From JBDRLU01 sp043812795 (GTDB lineage Bacteria > Chloroflexota > Dehalococcoidia > Dehalococcoidales > UBA2162): 64,000 bases of DNA. Numbering within the stretch: the first letter of the stretch is position 1; each line of letters begins with the position of its first letter. The position numbers and the translations under genes are program-made. The notes beneath the pieces are model-generated. The model was given only the letters and a program-made list of their open reading frames with translations, ran no database searches and had not been told where the DNA came from. The stretch lies in contig JBDRLU010000017.1 of the NCBI GenBank assembly GCA_043812795.1, positions 1 to 64,000 of the forward strand, given 5' to 3'. This document shows, piece after piece, positions 33,189 through 42,041 of this stretch.

Positions 33189-35126
33189 ATGGCAGCACCG
33201 AGTTGGAAACATAGTGGCTTTGTTTACTTGGCCATTCTCTTGGCGGGGATAGCGCTGGCGACGATTATTTTCTCTTCGCCGGCCAAACCAGCCCAGATAC
33301 CCTTGAGTGAGGCTATCTCGCTATCGGCCGACCACAAGATAGAAAAAATAGTGGTCGATGGCAACTGGATGAATATCACTACGGTCGACGGTAGGGAAAT
33401 AAAGAGCTACAAGGGTGATAATAGTATATTTGAAATAAAGGGGCTCGATCTTACTGGCGTCGATCTTGATATCAAGCCCGGCGGCATTGATTGGGGTAGC
33501 CTGCTCATCGGCTTCCTGCCGCTGGTCTTATTCGGTATTTTGCTCTTTGTTCTGGTTATTCGTGCCCGGGGGGCTAACAATCAAGCCCTCGGCTTCGGTC
33601 GCAGCCGGGCCCGGCTTTTTCCACCCTCGAAACCGACCGTGACCTTTAATGATGTTGCCGGCGTGGATGAAGCCAAGCAGGAACTCCAGGAAGTCGTCGA
33701 TTTCCTCAAAACGAGAGAGCGCTTTCAGAGCCTTGGCGCCCGCATTCCTCGTGGCGTGTTACTCGTCGGTCCGCCGGGTACGGGCAAGACCTTACTTGCC
33801 AAGGCTGTGGCTGGCGAGGCCGGCGTCCCCTTCTTTTCGATTAGCGGCAGTGAGTTCGTCGAAATGTTTGTCGGTGTGGGCGCCGCCCGCGTGCGTGACC
33901 TTTTCGACCAGGCAAAGCGGCATGCTCCCTGCATCATTTTCGTGGATGAGATTGATGCCGTCGGGCGTCAACGTGGCGCCGGGCTGGGCGGCAGCCATGA
34001 TGAAAGAGAACAGACACTAAACCAGATTTTAACCGAGATGGATGGCTTCGATACTAATACCAGCATAATTATTCTGGCGGCGACTAACCGCCCTGATATT
34101 CTTGACCCGGCCCTGCTCCGCCCGGGTCGCTTCGACCGGCGGGTGGTCCTCGACCGACCGGATATTGCCGGCCGGGTGGCCATTCTGAAGGTACACAGTA
34201 AAGGTAAGCCGCTCGACGCGGAGGTCAATCTGGAGGTGCTGGCCAAACAGACGGCGGGTTTCAGCGGTGCCGACCTGGCCAACCTGATGAACGAGGCGGC
34301 CATCGTGGCGGCCAGACGCAATAAGAAAACCGTCGAGATGGTGGACCTCGAAGAGTCTATCGACAAGGTGCAGTATGGACCGGAAAGAAAGAGCCGCCGG
34401 ATTAGCCCTAAAGAGAAAGAGATTACCGCCTACCATGAAGCCGGGCATGCGCTGGTTGCGAAAATGCTGCCTGATGCCGACCCCCCACGCAAAATTTCCA
34501 TCATCCCGCGTGGTTACGGCGTCGGTGGGTACACCAAGATGCTGGAAGAGGACCGCTCTTACTGGACGCGCTCCAAAATTACCGCGGGTATAACTGTGTT
34601 TATGGGTGGCCGTGCTGCCGAAGAACTGACCTTCAACGAAAAGTCCACAGGCGCTTCCAGCGATATCAAGCAGGCCACCGACTGGGCCCGCCGCATGGTT
34701 ACTGATTTTGGCATGAGTGATAAGCTGGGGCCACGGACTTTTGGCGATAAGCAAGAGCTTATTTTTCTCGGCCGTGAAATCTCCGAGCAGAAGGACTATG
34801 GTGATAAAATAGCCGATGTCATCGATGAAGAGGTCAATGGAATTATTCAGCATGCCCATGACGAGGCTACCCGGATTCTCACCGAGAATAAAGCTAAACT
34901 CATCCAGCTTGCACAAACGCTGTTAGTGAAGGAATCTATTGAGGCTGAAGAGCTGGAAGCGTTATTTAATGAGCCAGTGGTTGCACCGGCCGAAGAAGCT
35001 GCGGTGGCGGCTCCAGCATCAGCCGAGGTAGCACCGAAGACTAAAGCCGAACCCAAGCCGAAAAAGGAAAAGGCCCCATCGATAATTCCACCAATACCCA
35101 AACAGGCCCCGGCAGCATCTGACTGA
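33189..35126 (+). CDS. ftsH: ATP-dependent zinc metalloprotease FtsH
   Basis: Membrane-bound AAA protease that degrades damaged membrane and regulatory proteins. Of 645 residues: membrane helix 1 about 8-28, an external domain, membrane helix 2 about 101-122 ([20 protein letters not shown]), AAA domain with Walker A GPPGTGKT (about 196), Walker [10 protein letters not shown] (about 254) and the second region of homology GRFDR, then the zinc peptidase motif HEAGH (about 417) and the third ligand Asp in KQATDWAR. The last 60 residues form an Ala/Pro/Glu/Lys tail ([18 protein letters not shown]) likely unfolded. ATG 33189 follows AGAAGGAC. Longer starts would run through the promoter. Confidence 0.96.
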   Translation: MAAPSWKHSGFVYLAILLAGIALATIIFSSPAKPAQIPLSEAISLSADHKIEKIVVDGNWMNITTVDGREIKSYKGDNSIFEIKGLDLTGVDLDIKPGGIDWGSLLIGFLPLVLFGILLFVLVIRARGANNQALGFGRSRARLFPPSKPTVTFNDVAGVDEAKQELQEVVDFLKTRERFQSLGARIPRGVLLVGPPGTGKTLLAKAVAGEAGVPFFSISGSEFVEMFVGVGAARVRDLFDQAKRHAPCIIFVDEIDAVGRQRGAGLGGSHDEREQTLNQILTEMDGFDTNTSIIILAATNRPDILDPALLRPGRFDRRVVLDRPDIAGRVAILKVHSKGKPLDAEVNLEVLAKQTAGFSGADLANLMNEAAIVAARRNKKTVEMVDLEESIDKVQYGPERKSRRISPKEKEITAYHEAGHALVAKMLPDADPPRKISIIPRGYGVGGYTKMLEEDRSYWTRSKITAGITVFMGGRAAEELTFNEKSTGASSDIKQATDWARRMVTDFGMSDKLGPRTFGDKQELIFLGREISEQKDYGDKIADVIDEEVNGIIQHAHDEATRILTENKAKLIQLAQTLLVKESIEAEELEALFNEPVVAPAEEAAVAAPASAEVAPKTKAEPKPKKEKAPSIIPPIPKQAPAASD

Positions 35127-35212
35127 AGCTGCAGAGCCAGGAATGGTCGGTTCGAGCGCATCGCCGCATCACAAAAAAGAACCTGTAACGCTGCAGTGGT
35201 TGAGAAGGACGG

Positions 35213-36184
35213 CTATTTCTTTCGCGTCACAATATAGTCGGCCAGGGCAGACAATGATTGACGGCTGGACTTATCCGGTAGCGATTTCAGATGGCGGCAG
35301 GCCTTAGCCGTGTAGTCGGTGGCGGTCTGGTAGCATTCATCAATTATCGACGAGTTACGTACCATTTCGATGGCCTTTTCGATGTGTTTCGGCTGATTAC
35401 TCCGGCCCTGAAATAGTTTCTTCACCGGATTATCTTCTTGAGGATAACGTTTCAGCAGCAGCATGGCGGGGAGAGTAAGGGTGCCCTGGGACAGGTCGGA
35501 GCCGACCGGTTTGCCCAGTTGCTCCTCGGTACCGACGAAATCGAGGATATCATCGACAATCTGGAAAGCAATGCCCAGATTGTAGCCATATTCGATGAGA
35601 ATCTGGATGGACTCCTCCGGCGCTTGGCTTAGTACCGCACCGGACTCGGTGGACATGGTGAACAGGGCGGCGGTTTTCTGGGCCACTCGCTGCAGGTATT
35701 GCTCGTCACCCTGGTCAAGGTTGAAAGCATAGTAGGCCTGTTGTAACTCGCCGCCGGAAATAGTCTTTAGAGTCAGGGCAAAGAGTTTTATAACCCGGAT
35801 ATTCCGGGTGCTGGCCGTCAGTGCCCCCGCTTCGGCGAACAGATAATCGCCGAGGAGTATCGCTTTCTCCTCGCCCCATAGTTTATTGATGGTAGGCTGG
35901 CTGCGGCGGACGGGAGAGTGGTCGATGGCATCATCATGCACCAGGGTAGCAGTGTGCATAATCTCAGCCGCCGCTGCCATCGGCAGCAGATAATTGAGGT
36001 CGTAGTTATAGAATTTACCGGAGAGTAGGGTGAGAGCCGGGCGGATGCGCTTACCATAGCTCCGGAAGCTGTATTCAAGGAGCTCAGCTAGGTGAGGTAA
36101 ATCGACTTTACTGAGTGCCTTTAGCTTATCCTCTACCTTGACCAGGTCTTCCTGGACCGGCTGGTAAATCGAGCTTAGCTCCAC
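35213..36184 (-). CDS. Polyprenyl diphosphate synthase
   Basis: A 323-residue class I trans-prenyltransferase that extends isoprenoid chains for quinones or lipid carriers. The first Asp-rich motif is present as LVHDDAIDHSP (about 83-93), with one Asp of DDxxD kept as DDAID, and the second as QIVDDILDFVG (about 212-222). The sequence RPALTLLSGK and GKRIRP (about 45-51) also match. Family members make C35-C50 chains; chain length cannot be read here. Just downstream of metG on the same strand (22 bases). Confidence 0.9.
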   Translation of the reverse strand: MELSSIYQPVQEDLVKVEDKLKALSKVDLPHLAELLEYSFRSYGKRIRPALTLLSGKFYNYDLNYLLPMAAAAEIMHTATLVHDDAIDHSPVRRSQPTINKLWGEEKAILLGDYLFAEAGALTASTRNIRVIKLFALTLKTISGGELQQAYYAFNLDQGDEQYLQRVAQKTAALFTMSTESGAVLSQAPEESIQILIEYGYNLGIAFQIVDDILDFVGTEEQLGKPVGSDLSQGTLTLPAMLLLKRYPQEDNPVKKLFQGRSNQPKHIEKAIEMVRNSSIIDECYQTATDYTAKACRHLKSLPDKSSRQSLSALADYIVTRKK

Positions 36185-36205
36185 GATTTTGCCCTCATTT
36201 GTTAT

Positions 36206-37873
36206 TTACTGGCTTTGGCCGAGCCGCTGGCTTTCTTCCTCGGCGAGCTTTTCATCGAGTTTGGTAAACAATGGCTGCGGCGGCAGCAGCTTTTGCCCGG
36301 CTGACATGGAAGGTGACTGCCAGCCGTAGGCTTCGATACTGCCGGTAAAGCCCAGGTATTCATGTACTTTTTGTGAGCTGAACGGTAAGAATGGATAGAG
36401 TATCGTTCTCAGGTGGGCGATGACATCGAGGGCGACGTGGAGGGAGGTAGCCGCCGCCGCGCGGTTTTCTTTAATCGCCCGCCAGGGAGACTTGTCATCC
36501 AGATAGCGGTTCGCTTCCTGAGCCAGGGACATGGCTGCCCTGATTGCCTCGCGGAAATGGCACTGGTAGAGAAGCTCATCAACTTTCTTGAGAGTTTCGT
36601 CCGCCCGGGCGAGTATAGCCTGGCTCTGGCTATCCAGTTCTCCCGTCGACGGCACGGTACCATCAAAATTACGATAGACGAAAGTAAGCACCCGGTTGAC
36701 CAGATTGCCGTAGGTGGCTACCAGCTCGTCGTTGTTGCGGCGGAAAAACTCGCGCCAGGAAAAATCGGTATCGCTGGTCTCGGGCATATTTATCGAAAGT
36801 AAGTAGCGGAGGGGGTCGGGGTCATAGCGCGATAGATAGTCGGGTACCCAGACCGCCCAGTTGCGACTCTTCGACCCTTTCTGGCTTTCGAAGGTCAAGA
36901 ACTCGTTGGCGGGAACATCATAGGGCAGGTTGAGGTCGCCGTAGCCCATCAGCATCGCTGGCCAAATAACGGTGTGGAAGACGATGTTATCCTTGCCGAT
37001 GAAATAGTAGTTTTTCACGTCTCCCTGCCAGAAGGCGCGCCACTTTTCACTATCGCCGTGAGACTTGGCCCACTCCTTACTGGCGGACAGGTAGCCGATG
37101 ACGGCTTCGAACCAAACGTAGATACGCTTCCCCTCGAAACCGCTGACGGGCACGGGTACGCCCCAGTCGATGTCCCGCGTGATGGCGCGGTCCTTCAGTC
37201 CGCCCTCTAGGTAGCGCTCGGTAAAGCTGAAAACGTTAGGCCGCCAGTGCGTCTGCTGCCTGACCCAGGGCAGCAGCTTGTCCTCAAAGGCGGAGAGTTT
37301 CAGGAAAAAGTGCTCGGAGTCCTTGAAGACGGGCGTCGCGCCGCAGATGCCGCAGCGGGGTTTGATAAGCTCGGGGGCGTTGATGGGCTTGCCGCAATTG
37401 TCGCACTGGTCGCCGCGGGCCCGCTCGAAGCCGCAGAAAGGACAGGTGCCTTCGATATAGCGGTCGGGCAGGAAGCGCTGGTCGTGCGGGCAGTATGGCT
37501 GGGACATGGCTGACTGGTAGATATAGCCCTTTTTGAGCAGGGTCAGGAAGATATCCTGGGTTACTTCGGTATGATTATCGGTACTCGTGGTGGTGAACAG
37601 GTCGAAGGAAATGCCGAGCCTCTGCCACGATTCGAGGAATTGACGGTGGTACTCGGCGACGACTTCCTCAGGCTTTTTCCCTTCCTGTTCGGCCTTGAGA
37701 GTGATGGGGGTGCCGTGCTGGTCGGAGCCGGAGACCATGAGGACTTCATTGCCTTTGGTGCGGTGGTAGCGGGCAAAGATATCCGCCGGCAAATAAGCCC
37801 CGGCCACGTGTCCCAGATGCAGTGGCCCGTTGGCATAAGGCCAGGCCACTCCGATAAAAATCTTTTCGCTCAT
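36206..37873 (-). CDS. metG: Methionyl-tRNA synthetase
   Basis: Charges tRNA-Met. A 555-residue class I synthetase of the longer zinc type: ATP motif GPLHLGHVAG (about 15-24) corresponds to HIGH; zinc cysteines are grouped in CPFCGFERARGDQCDNCG and PRCGICGATP (about 139-180), two knuckles; the second ATP motif is QKGSKS (about 331), a KMSKS variant with Gly for Met. The C-terminal anticodon-binding helices end near residue 515 and no extra tRNA-binding domain follows. It is followed by the polyprenyl synthase. Confidence 0.94.
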   Translation of the reverse strand: MSEKIFIGVAWPYANGPLHLGHVAGAYLPADIFARYHRTKGNEVLMVSGSDQHGTPITLKAEQEGKKPEEVVAEYHRQFLESWQRLGISFDLFTTTSTDNHTEVTQDIFLTLLKKGYIYQSAMSQPYCPHDQRFLPDRYIEGTCPFCGFERARGDQCDNCGKPINAPELIKPRCGICGATPVFKDSEHFFLKLSAFEDKLLPWVRQQTHWRPNVFSFTERYLEGGLKDRAITRDIDWGVPVPVSGFEGKRIYVWFEAVIGYLSASKEWAKSHGDSEKWRAFWQGDVKNYYFIGKDNIVFHTVIWPAMLMGYGDLNLPYDVPANEFLTFESQKGSKSRNWAVWVPDYLSRYDPDPLRYLLSINMPETSDTDFSWREFFRRNNDELVATYGNLVNRVLTFVYRNFDGTVPSTGELDSQSQAILARADETLKKVDELLYQCHFREAIRAAMSLAQEANRYLDDKSPWRAIKENRAAAATSLHVALDVIAHLRTILYPFLPFSSQKVHEYLGFTGSIEAYGWQSPSMSAGQKLLPPQPLFTKLDEKLAEEESQRLGQSQ

Positions 37874-37886
37874 GTCCTTGATTGTA

Positions 37887-38108
37887 CTACGGATTGGGGA
37901 AGAAGGTCAGCGTTTTTTCGCCCTTTTCCTCTTTATAAACGGCATAACTTTTCTTGATGGCGCACTCGGTACAGTAGCGTTTGGTCTCACCGGTGTCCGC
38001 CTCGACGCCGTCCTGCTCTTCGATCATCAGATAGCGCTCGTACGCCTGAATATGGCGGCCGCACTGGTCGCATTTAATCTCTCCTAAAGAGATACAACCT
38101 CGTCTCAT
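37887..38108 (-). CDS. Small zinc-ribbon protein, unknown
   Basis: 73 residues with IKCDQCGRHI (CxxC, about 12-15) and RYCTECAIKK (CxxC, about 44-47), a single four-cysteine zinc ribbon. The middle is acidic (EEQDGVEADTGE). ATG at 38108 follows GAGGAGGA. It sits just upstream of metG and just downstream of rsmI on the same strand, so it is probably co-transcribed with translation genes. A role in RNA or protein binding is plausible but not shown. Confidence 0.75.
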   Translation of the reverse strand: MRRGCISLGEIKCDQCGRHIQAYERYLMIEEQDGVEADTGETKRYCTECAIKKSYAVYKEEKGEKTLTFFPNP

Positions 38109-38131
38109 TTTTATCCTCCTCGAATATATCT

Positions 38132-38947
38132 TCAGGCCAGCTTGAGCCAGGCCTGATAGAGTGCTTTTTTCGATAGTCCGGTCTCGCCGGCTAATTTAGC
38201 GACGGCATCTTTGGCTGTCATACCGGAACGACGTAGCCGCCGCAGTTGTGTTTCGATGTCTTCCGTCAGTTGCGGCTTCTCCGGTGTTTCTTGAGCGGTG
38301 ACGACCAGAGTAAATTCACCCCTCGGCTCCGGAAAATGCTCGATGGCCTCACTGATGGTGCCGCGGAAGATTTCTTCGTGGAGCTTGGTCAGTTCGCGAC
38401 AAACAGCGATGCGGCGGTCGCCAAGGGTAAGGAGCAGGTCTTTCAAGCTGGCGCGCAGCCGGTGCGGGGCTTCCAGAATAATAATGGTGTCTGGCTGGTT
38501 AGCGATGCTCTCCAGTAAGCGCCGCCGCTCGCCGGTCTTACGGGGGAGAAAACCCAGGTAGGTAAAACGGTTGGTCGGCAGGCCGGAGGCGGTAAGGGCG
38601 GTGGTTACCACCGAGGGGCCGGGTATAGGAACAACCGGAATACCACGCTCATGGGACACTTTAATCAGCTCATACCCGGGGTCGGACATGCCGGGGGTGC
38701 CTGCCTCAGAGACGAGGGCGACGTCCCCCTCCTCAAGGCAACCTAAAATATAGTCCAGCTTGGTCAATTTATTATGCTCGTGATAGCTTGTCATCGGTGT
38801 CTTAATCTCGTAGGCAGCCAGCAGCCGTTTCGTCTTGCGGGTATCCTCGGCCGCAATCAGCTTAACCTCACGCAGGACGCGGAGAGCGCGAAAAGAGACA
38901 TCCTCCAGATTGCCAATTGGAGTGGCCACAACATAAAGGGTGGGCAT
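38132..38947 (-). CDS. rsmI: 16S rRNA (cytidine-1402-2'-O)-methyltransferase
   Basis: RsmI uses SAM to methylate the ribose of C1402 in the ribosomal decoding centre. The 271-residue protein has the family sequence LYVVATPIGNLEDVS (about 3-17), IAAEDTRKTKRLL (about 31-43), SEAGTPGMSDPG (about 80-91), PIPGPSVVTTALTASG (about 103-118) and FLGFLPRK in the form TYLGFLPRKTGER. It also has a short C-terminal helical extension (MTAKDAVAKLAGETGLSKKA) like the DNA-binding-like tail of many RsmI. ATG has no marked ribosome site. Confidence 0.95.
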   Translation of the reverse strand: MPTLYVVATPIGNLEDVSFRALRVLREVKLIAAEDTRKTKRLLAAYEIKTPMTSYHEHNKLTKLDYILGCLEEGDVALVSEAGTPGMSDPGYELIKVSHERGIPVVPIPGPSVVTTALTASGLPTNRFTYLGFLPRKTGERRRLLESIANQPDTIIILEAPHRLRASLKDLLLTLGDRRIAVCRELTKLHEEIFRGTISEAIEHFPEPRGEFTLVVTAQETPEKPQLTEDIETQLRRLRRSGMTAKDAVAKLAGETGLSKKALYQAWLKLA

Positions 38948-39024
38948 TCTTCGGCGGTTTCCTCAACCGTTTCATTATAACGTAGATTTCGTCAGGCGTC
39001 TAGGTGAAGGGGAGAGGTCTACTG

Positions 39025-39234
39025 CTATGTCAGACTGGTGAGCCACAGATTAATTCTGAATAGTTCTAAAGAAGCGGGCTTCTCTTCTAATTTAATACTC
39101 ATTTCTTTAGCGGCCAGTATTATCTGGCCCGATAATAGCGCAAGCGTACGTTTGTGACAACAGCGACAGGACGGTCGGAGCGGAGGGCTGGAAGCCTTCT
39201 CTTTATTTCCTTCCTCTTTTCGTAAAATCCTCAT
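39025..39234 (-). CDS. Possible small protein, unknown
   Basis: 69 codons from ATG at 39234. It contains PPLRPSCRCCHKRTLALLSG and ends NLWLTSLT. The Cys-x-Cys-Cys-His group and an amphipathic second half look protein-like, but the ribosome site is poor (GGGAAA), and no family is recognised. It would be divergent from guaB3 and would run into the rsmI upstream region. Listed only as a candidate. Confidence 0.3.
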   Translation of the reverse strand: MRILRKEEGNKEKASSPPLRPSCRCCHKRTLALLSGQIILAAKEMSIKLEEKPASLELFRINLWLTSLT

Positions 39235-39334
39235 TTTCCCTATTTCCCGCCCGGAGACAAAAGTCACATACAGGTGGTATCCAGAGCAGTTATTCTATTC
39301 TAGTTGGAAGTCGTTAAACCTGCCCCGAAGTTCC

Positions 39335-39364
39335 TTGACTTTAAGCCTTTATTTCTGTTATAGT
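39335..39364 (+). promoter_or_regulatory. guaB3 promoter
   Basis: TTGACT (39335-39340), 18-base spacer, TATAGT (39359-39364), 24 bases before the start codon. Confidence 0.65.
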
Positions 39365-39388
39365 TTCCCTTTAAAAAGGAAGGCGTAA

Positions 39389-40531
39389 ATGGCAGCTCCT
39401 CAATTCAAACAACTCCGGCGTTCTTACGGTTTCGATGAAGTGGCAATCGTGCCCGGCGATTTCACTATTAATCCCGACCAGACTAACATCGACTTGAAGT
39501 TCGATAATCTCACTTTCGCTATTCCCATTCTGGCGGCGGCGATGGATGGCGTCACCGATGTCAATTTTGCCATCATGATGGGTAAGATGGGCGGACTGGC
39601 GGTGCTTAACCTGGAAGGGGTGCAGACCCGCTACGAGCATCCTGAGGAGATGTTAGCCCAGATTGCGAAGGCGCCGCAGACCGAAGTGACTGCCCTGCTG
39701 CAAAAAATCTATGCCGAGCCAATGAAGGATAAACTTATTCTGGAACGGGTGCAGGCCATCAAAAAAGCGGGTGTTGCCTGTGCTGTTTCCGTGGCGCCGG
39801 CCAGTACCAAGCGGGTAGTCCCCGTCCTGACCGAAGCAAAAGTTGATATTCTGGTCGTCCAGTCCACCGTCACCACCGCCCGCCATGTCTCCAAGAGTTA
39901 CCGCGGGCTTGATTTTGAAGAACTTACCCGGACGGCGCCGATGCCAGTTGTCGTCGGCAATTGCGTGAGTTATAGTAGCTGCCTGGAACTGATGCGGACG
40001 GGAGTGGCCGGACTATTTGTTGGAGTGGGACCCGGTGCCGCCTGTACCACCCGCGAGGTTCTCGGTGTCGGCGTGCCGCAGATAACGGCGACCATTGATT
40101 GTGCCGCTGCCCGCGACGACTATTTCAAGGAGTCAGGCCGTTACGTGCCGATAATTACCGATGGTGGTTTCCGCAAGGGCGGCGACGTATGCAAGGCCTT
40201 TGTCGCTGGCGCTGACGGCGTTATGCTCGGCTCGGTTTTTGCCCAGGCGAAGGAAGCACCCGGCCATGGTTTTCACTGGGGTATGTCGCATCCTCACCCG
40301 GTACTGCCCCGGGGCACCCGTATCAAGGTGGGTACCACCGCACCTTTACAGCAGATTCTTTTCGGCCCGACCTCGGTTACCGATGGCAGCCAGAACTTGG
40401 TGGGCGCTATCCGTACCGCCATGGGTGTTTGCGGTGCCTTCAACATCCGGGAAATGCACCAGGTTGAGATGGTGATTGCCCCGGCGATTACCACCGAGGG
40501 AAAATCCTGGCAACTTTCCCAGTGCACCTAG
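39389..40531 (+). CDS. GuaB3-family IMP dehydrogenase-related protein
   Basis: A 380-residue TIM-barrel protein of the IMPDH/GMP reductase superfamily. It lacks the CBS pair. The catalytic-loop Cys is in GPGAACTTREVLGVGVPQ (about 211-228). The start, SYGFDEVAIVPGDFTINPDQ (about 12-31), and AAAMDGVTDVNFA (about 50-62) match the GuaB3 group of actinobacteria and Chloroflexota. GuaB3 proteins are related to IMP dehydrogenase, but not every member has been shown to act on IMP, so the guanine-synthesis role is likely rather than certain. Good AAAAAGGAAG site before ATG. Confidence 0.88.
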   Translation: MAAPQFKQLRRSYGFDEVAIVPGDFTINPDQTNIDLKFDNLTFAIPILAAAMDGVTDVNFAIMMGKMGGLAVLNLEGVQTRYEHPEEMLAQIAKAPQTEVTALLQKIYAEPMKDKLILERVQAIKKAGVACAVSVAPASTKRVVPVLTEAKVDILVVQSTVTTARHVSKSYRGLDFEELTRTAPMPVVVGNCVSYSSCLELMRTGVAGLFVGVGPGAACTTREVLGVGVPQITATIDCAAARDDYFKESGRYVPIITDGGFRKGGDVCKAFVAGADGVMLGSVFAQAKEAPGHGFHWGMSHPHPVLPRGTRIKVGTTAPLQQILFGPTSVTDGSQNLVGAIRTAMGVCGAFNIREMHQVEMVIAPAITTEGKSWQLSQCT

Positions 40532-40555
40532 AGTCCGCCCGAAACTGGTAGGTAT

Positions 40556-41356
40556 CTACGGTTCCTCGTCGGGCTCTTCTTCGGGTTCCATCTCTTCTTC
40601 CTGGGGTGGTGGGGTAGCGATGTGGGGTAGCAGCGGCTCTAACTTTCGACGCCGGCGTGATGGAAAAGTTGTCTCATCGATTATTTGCCGCAGTTCATTG
40701 AGTTTATCTTTCCCCTGTTTAGTACTGACTTCGACGACGATGCCCTCAACGCCGGCCTTCCATAAAGTAACCAGTTCCCCGGAAGTCACTTCGGCCGGTA
40801 TCTGCGCCAGTAGCGGTTTGTCCAGCACGCTGGCAAAACGGTGGAAGATGACAAGCTGCTGGGTGGTAAGATAAGAATCCTCTCTATTCTCATCCCGGCT
40901 GAGCAGCACGGCATCCACCGAGAGTTCGTTCACGGCTCTCAGTAAGCCTTCGTTAAGCGAGGCATCGACTTCCAGGATTTTGCTGGTCGTCTCATTTTCG
41001 AAAATCGAGAGTGGTGTGCTGGTAGCCTGAAAAACAATAAAATCGAATTCCGCCTCGAGCACCTGTTTCACGTCGGCGGGACCGCTCTCTCGCGGCAGCC
41101 AGCCCCCGCACGGAGTTTCCGGCACGGCCTGGGCTACTGTCGCTAGAGCTTTCGCACTCAATCCCGCTTTATTGATATGGACCAGTCCGGCATCGGCCCC
41201 GGCCATCGCCTCGGTGAGCTGGTCGATATTATGCTGGGCGATACTGGCCACAAGCTGAATGCGGGCTTTTGCCGGCGCGGCCTCAGTCAGTCTGAAACCT
41301 AAAGGCCGAGGCTGCGCCTGAGAAATCCGGTTGAGTTTATCGATGAACTGGCTCAT
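40556..41356 (-). CDS. TIM-barrel-like protein with acidic tail, unknown
   Basis: 266 residues. Alternating strands and helices such as KARIQLVASI, GADAGLVHI, FDFIVFQA, VDAVLLSRD, KPLLAQIP and VEGIVVEVS fit a small alpha/beta barrel. The last 30 residues are almost only Pro and Glu (EEEMEPEEEPDEEP), and the stretch before is basic (PSRRRRKL). I know no family function. ATG at 41356 follows GGAGG. Lies next to the tRNA-Thr on the same strand and converges with guaB3. Confidence 0.7.
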   Translation of the reverse strand: MSQFIDKLNRISQAQPRPLGFRLTEAAPAKARIQLVASIAQHNIDQLTEAMAGADAGLVHINKAGLSAKALATVAQAVPETPCGGWLPRESGPADVKQVLEAEFDFIVFQATSTPLSIFENETTSKILEVDASLNEGLLRAVNELSVDAVLLSRDENREDSYLTTQQLVIFHRFASVLDKPLLAQIPAEVTSGELVTLWKAGVEGIVVEVSTKQGKDKLNELRQIIDETTFPSRRRRKLEPLLPHIATPPPQEEEMEPEEEPDEEP

Positions 41357-41369
41357 GTATCCTCCGCAG

Positions 41370-41441
41370 AGCCAGCGAGAGGACTCGAACCCCCGACCCG
41401 CGGTTTACGAAACCGCTGCTCTACCACTGAGCTACGCTGGC
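41370..41441 (-). tRNA. tRNA-Thr (anticodon CGU)
   Basis: The minus strand folds into a full cloverleaf of 72 bases: acceptor GCCAGCG/CGCTGGC, D arm GCTCAGTGGTAGAGC, anticodon arm GCGGT-TTCGTAA-ACCGC with anticodon CGT, variable loop GGGTC and T arm GGGGG-TTCGAGT-CCTCT. The discriminator base is T. The 3' CCA is not encoded, so the cell must add it, which fits the CCA-family enzymes in this window. An extended -10 box TGCTATACT is at 41462-41454 upstream. Confidence 0.97.
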
Positions 41442-41568
41442 ACTTCAGCATAAAGTATAGCATAAAATAATTAAGGCATTAGCTAACTACTTTTATGGAT
41501 TGTCATGACGTGGAGTCCCTCACAAGAAGGACGACAACGACCCCAAAGCAATACGGCGGGACGATACT

Positions 41569-41642
41569 CTCTGAGCCTGTCGAAGGATGACGACTGGTGG
41601 TTCCCTTCGGCAAGCTCAGTACAGGCTGGCTCACCACGAACG
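41569..41642. repeat. Facing pair of CTGTCGAAGG repeats
   Basis: TCTCTGAGCCTGTCGAAGGA at the left and CCCTTCGGCAAGCTCAGTAC followed by AGGCTGGCTCACCACGAACG at the right. This is the same arrangement as at 31611-31713. It directly precedes the end of the rhodanese gene. Confidence 0.55.
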
Positions 41643-41652
41643 GGAAGTAACG

Positions 41653-41988
41653 TTACTTCGGCTCGACCGGATAGTTGGCCTGCCGCCAGGCGTCAACCCC
41701 ACCCTTGAGGGCATAAACGTTCTTGAAACCGTGCTCCAGCAATATCTGCGCCGCACGGGCGCTGGACGCCTCGTTGTGTCAGGTGCAGTAGGTAACGATA
41801 GTCCGGTCTTTAGGCAGCTCGTTAAGGTGCCGTTCCAGCTCACTATAGTGCAAGCGGATGGCTCCGGGGAGCTTGATATCAGACCCCTCCCACGAGGCTG
41901 GGCTGCGTGTATCGATAAAGAGCAACGGTTCATCGCGGTCTGTCCTGGCCTTCACTTCAGCGACGGTAATTCTCGGCGGTTCCATCAT
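41653..41988 (-). CDS. Rhodanese-like protein with in-frame TGA, candidate selenoprotein
   Basis: A rhodanese domain of 111 residues if the TGA at 41781-41779 (codon 70) is read as selenocysteine. Before it: LLFIDTRSPASWEGSDIKLP (about 22-41) and PGAIRLHYSEL, the rhodanese N-half. The frame then reads TIVTYCT-U-HNEASSARAAQ and continues ILLEHGFKNVYALKGGVDAW to TAA at 41653, the normal rhodanese C-half. Single-domain relatives have Cys (YCxCPNEASS) exactly where TGA falls. Start ATG 41988 follows AAAGGAGG. Alternatives are a nonsense mutation or a sequencing error, but the perfect downstream frame and the TGA-for-Cys position favour recoding. No sel genes are in this window. Confidence 0.7.
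41748..41762 (-). promoter_or_regulatory. Candidate bacterial SECIS hairpin
   Basis: GCGCC-CGTGC-GGCGC forms a perfect 5-bp stem with a 5-base loop. The loop begins 21 bases after the TGA codon and has G at its second position. Bacterial SECIS elements are described as having a loop about 16-37 bases after UGA with a G among the first two loop bases, so this fits. The stem is short and GC-rich coding sequence can give such hairpins by chance. Confidence 0.45.
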
Positions 41989-42041
41989 CCCAGACCTCCT
42001 TTCCCGTACCGACCCGGCTATCTCCACCATGCCGGCGACGG

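Larger units (their letters stand above)
38948..39388. other. Intergenic region between rsmI and guaB3
   Basis: 440 bases. It holds a low-confidence minus-strand frame (39025-39234) and the guaB3 promoter (39335-39364). Nothing else is recognisable. Confidence 0.5.
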
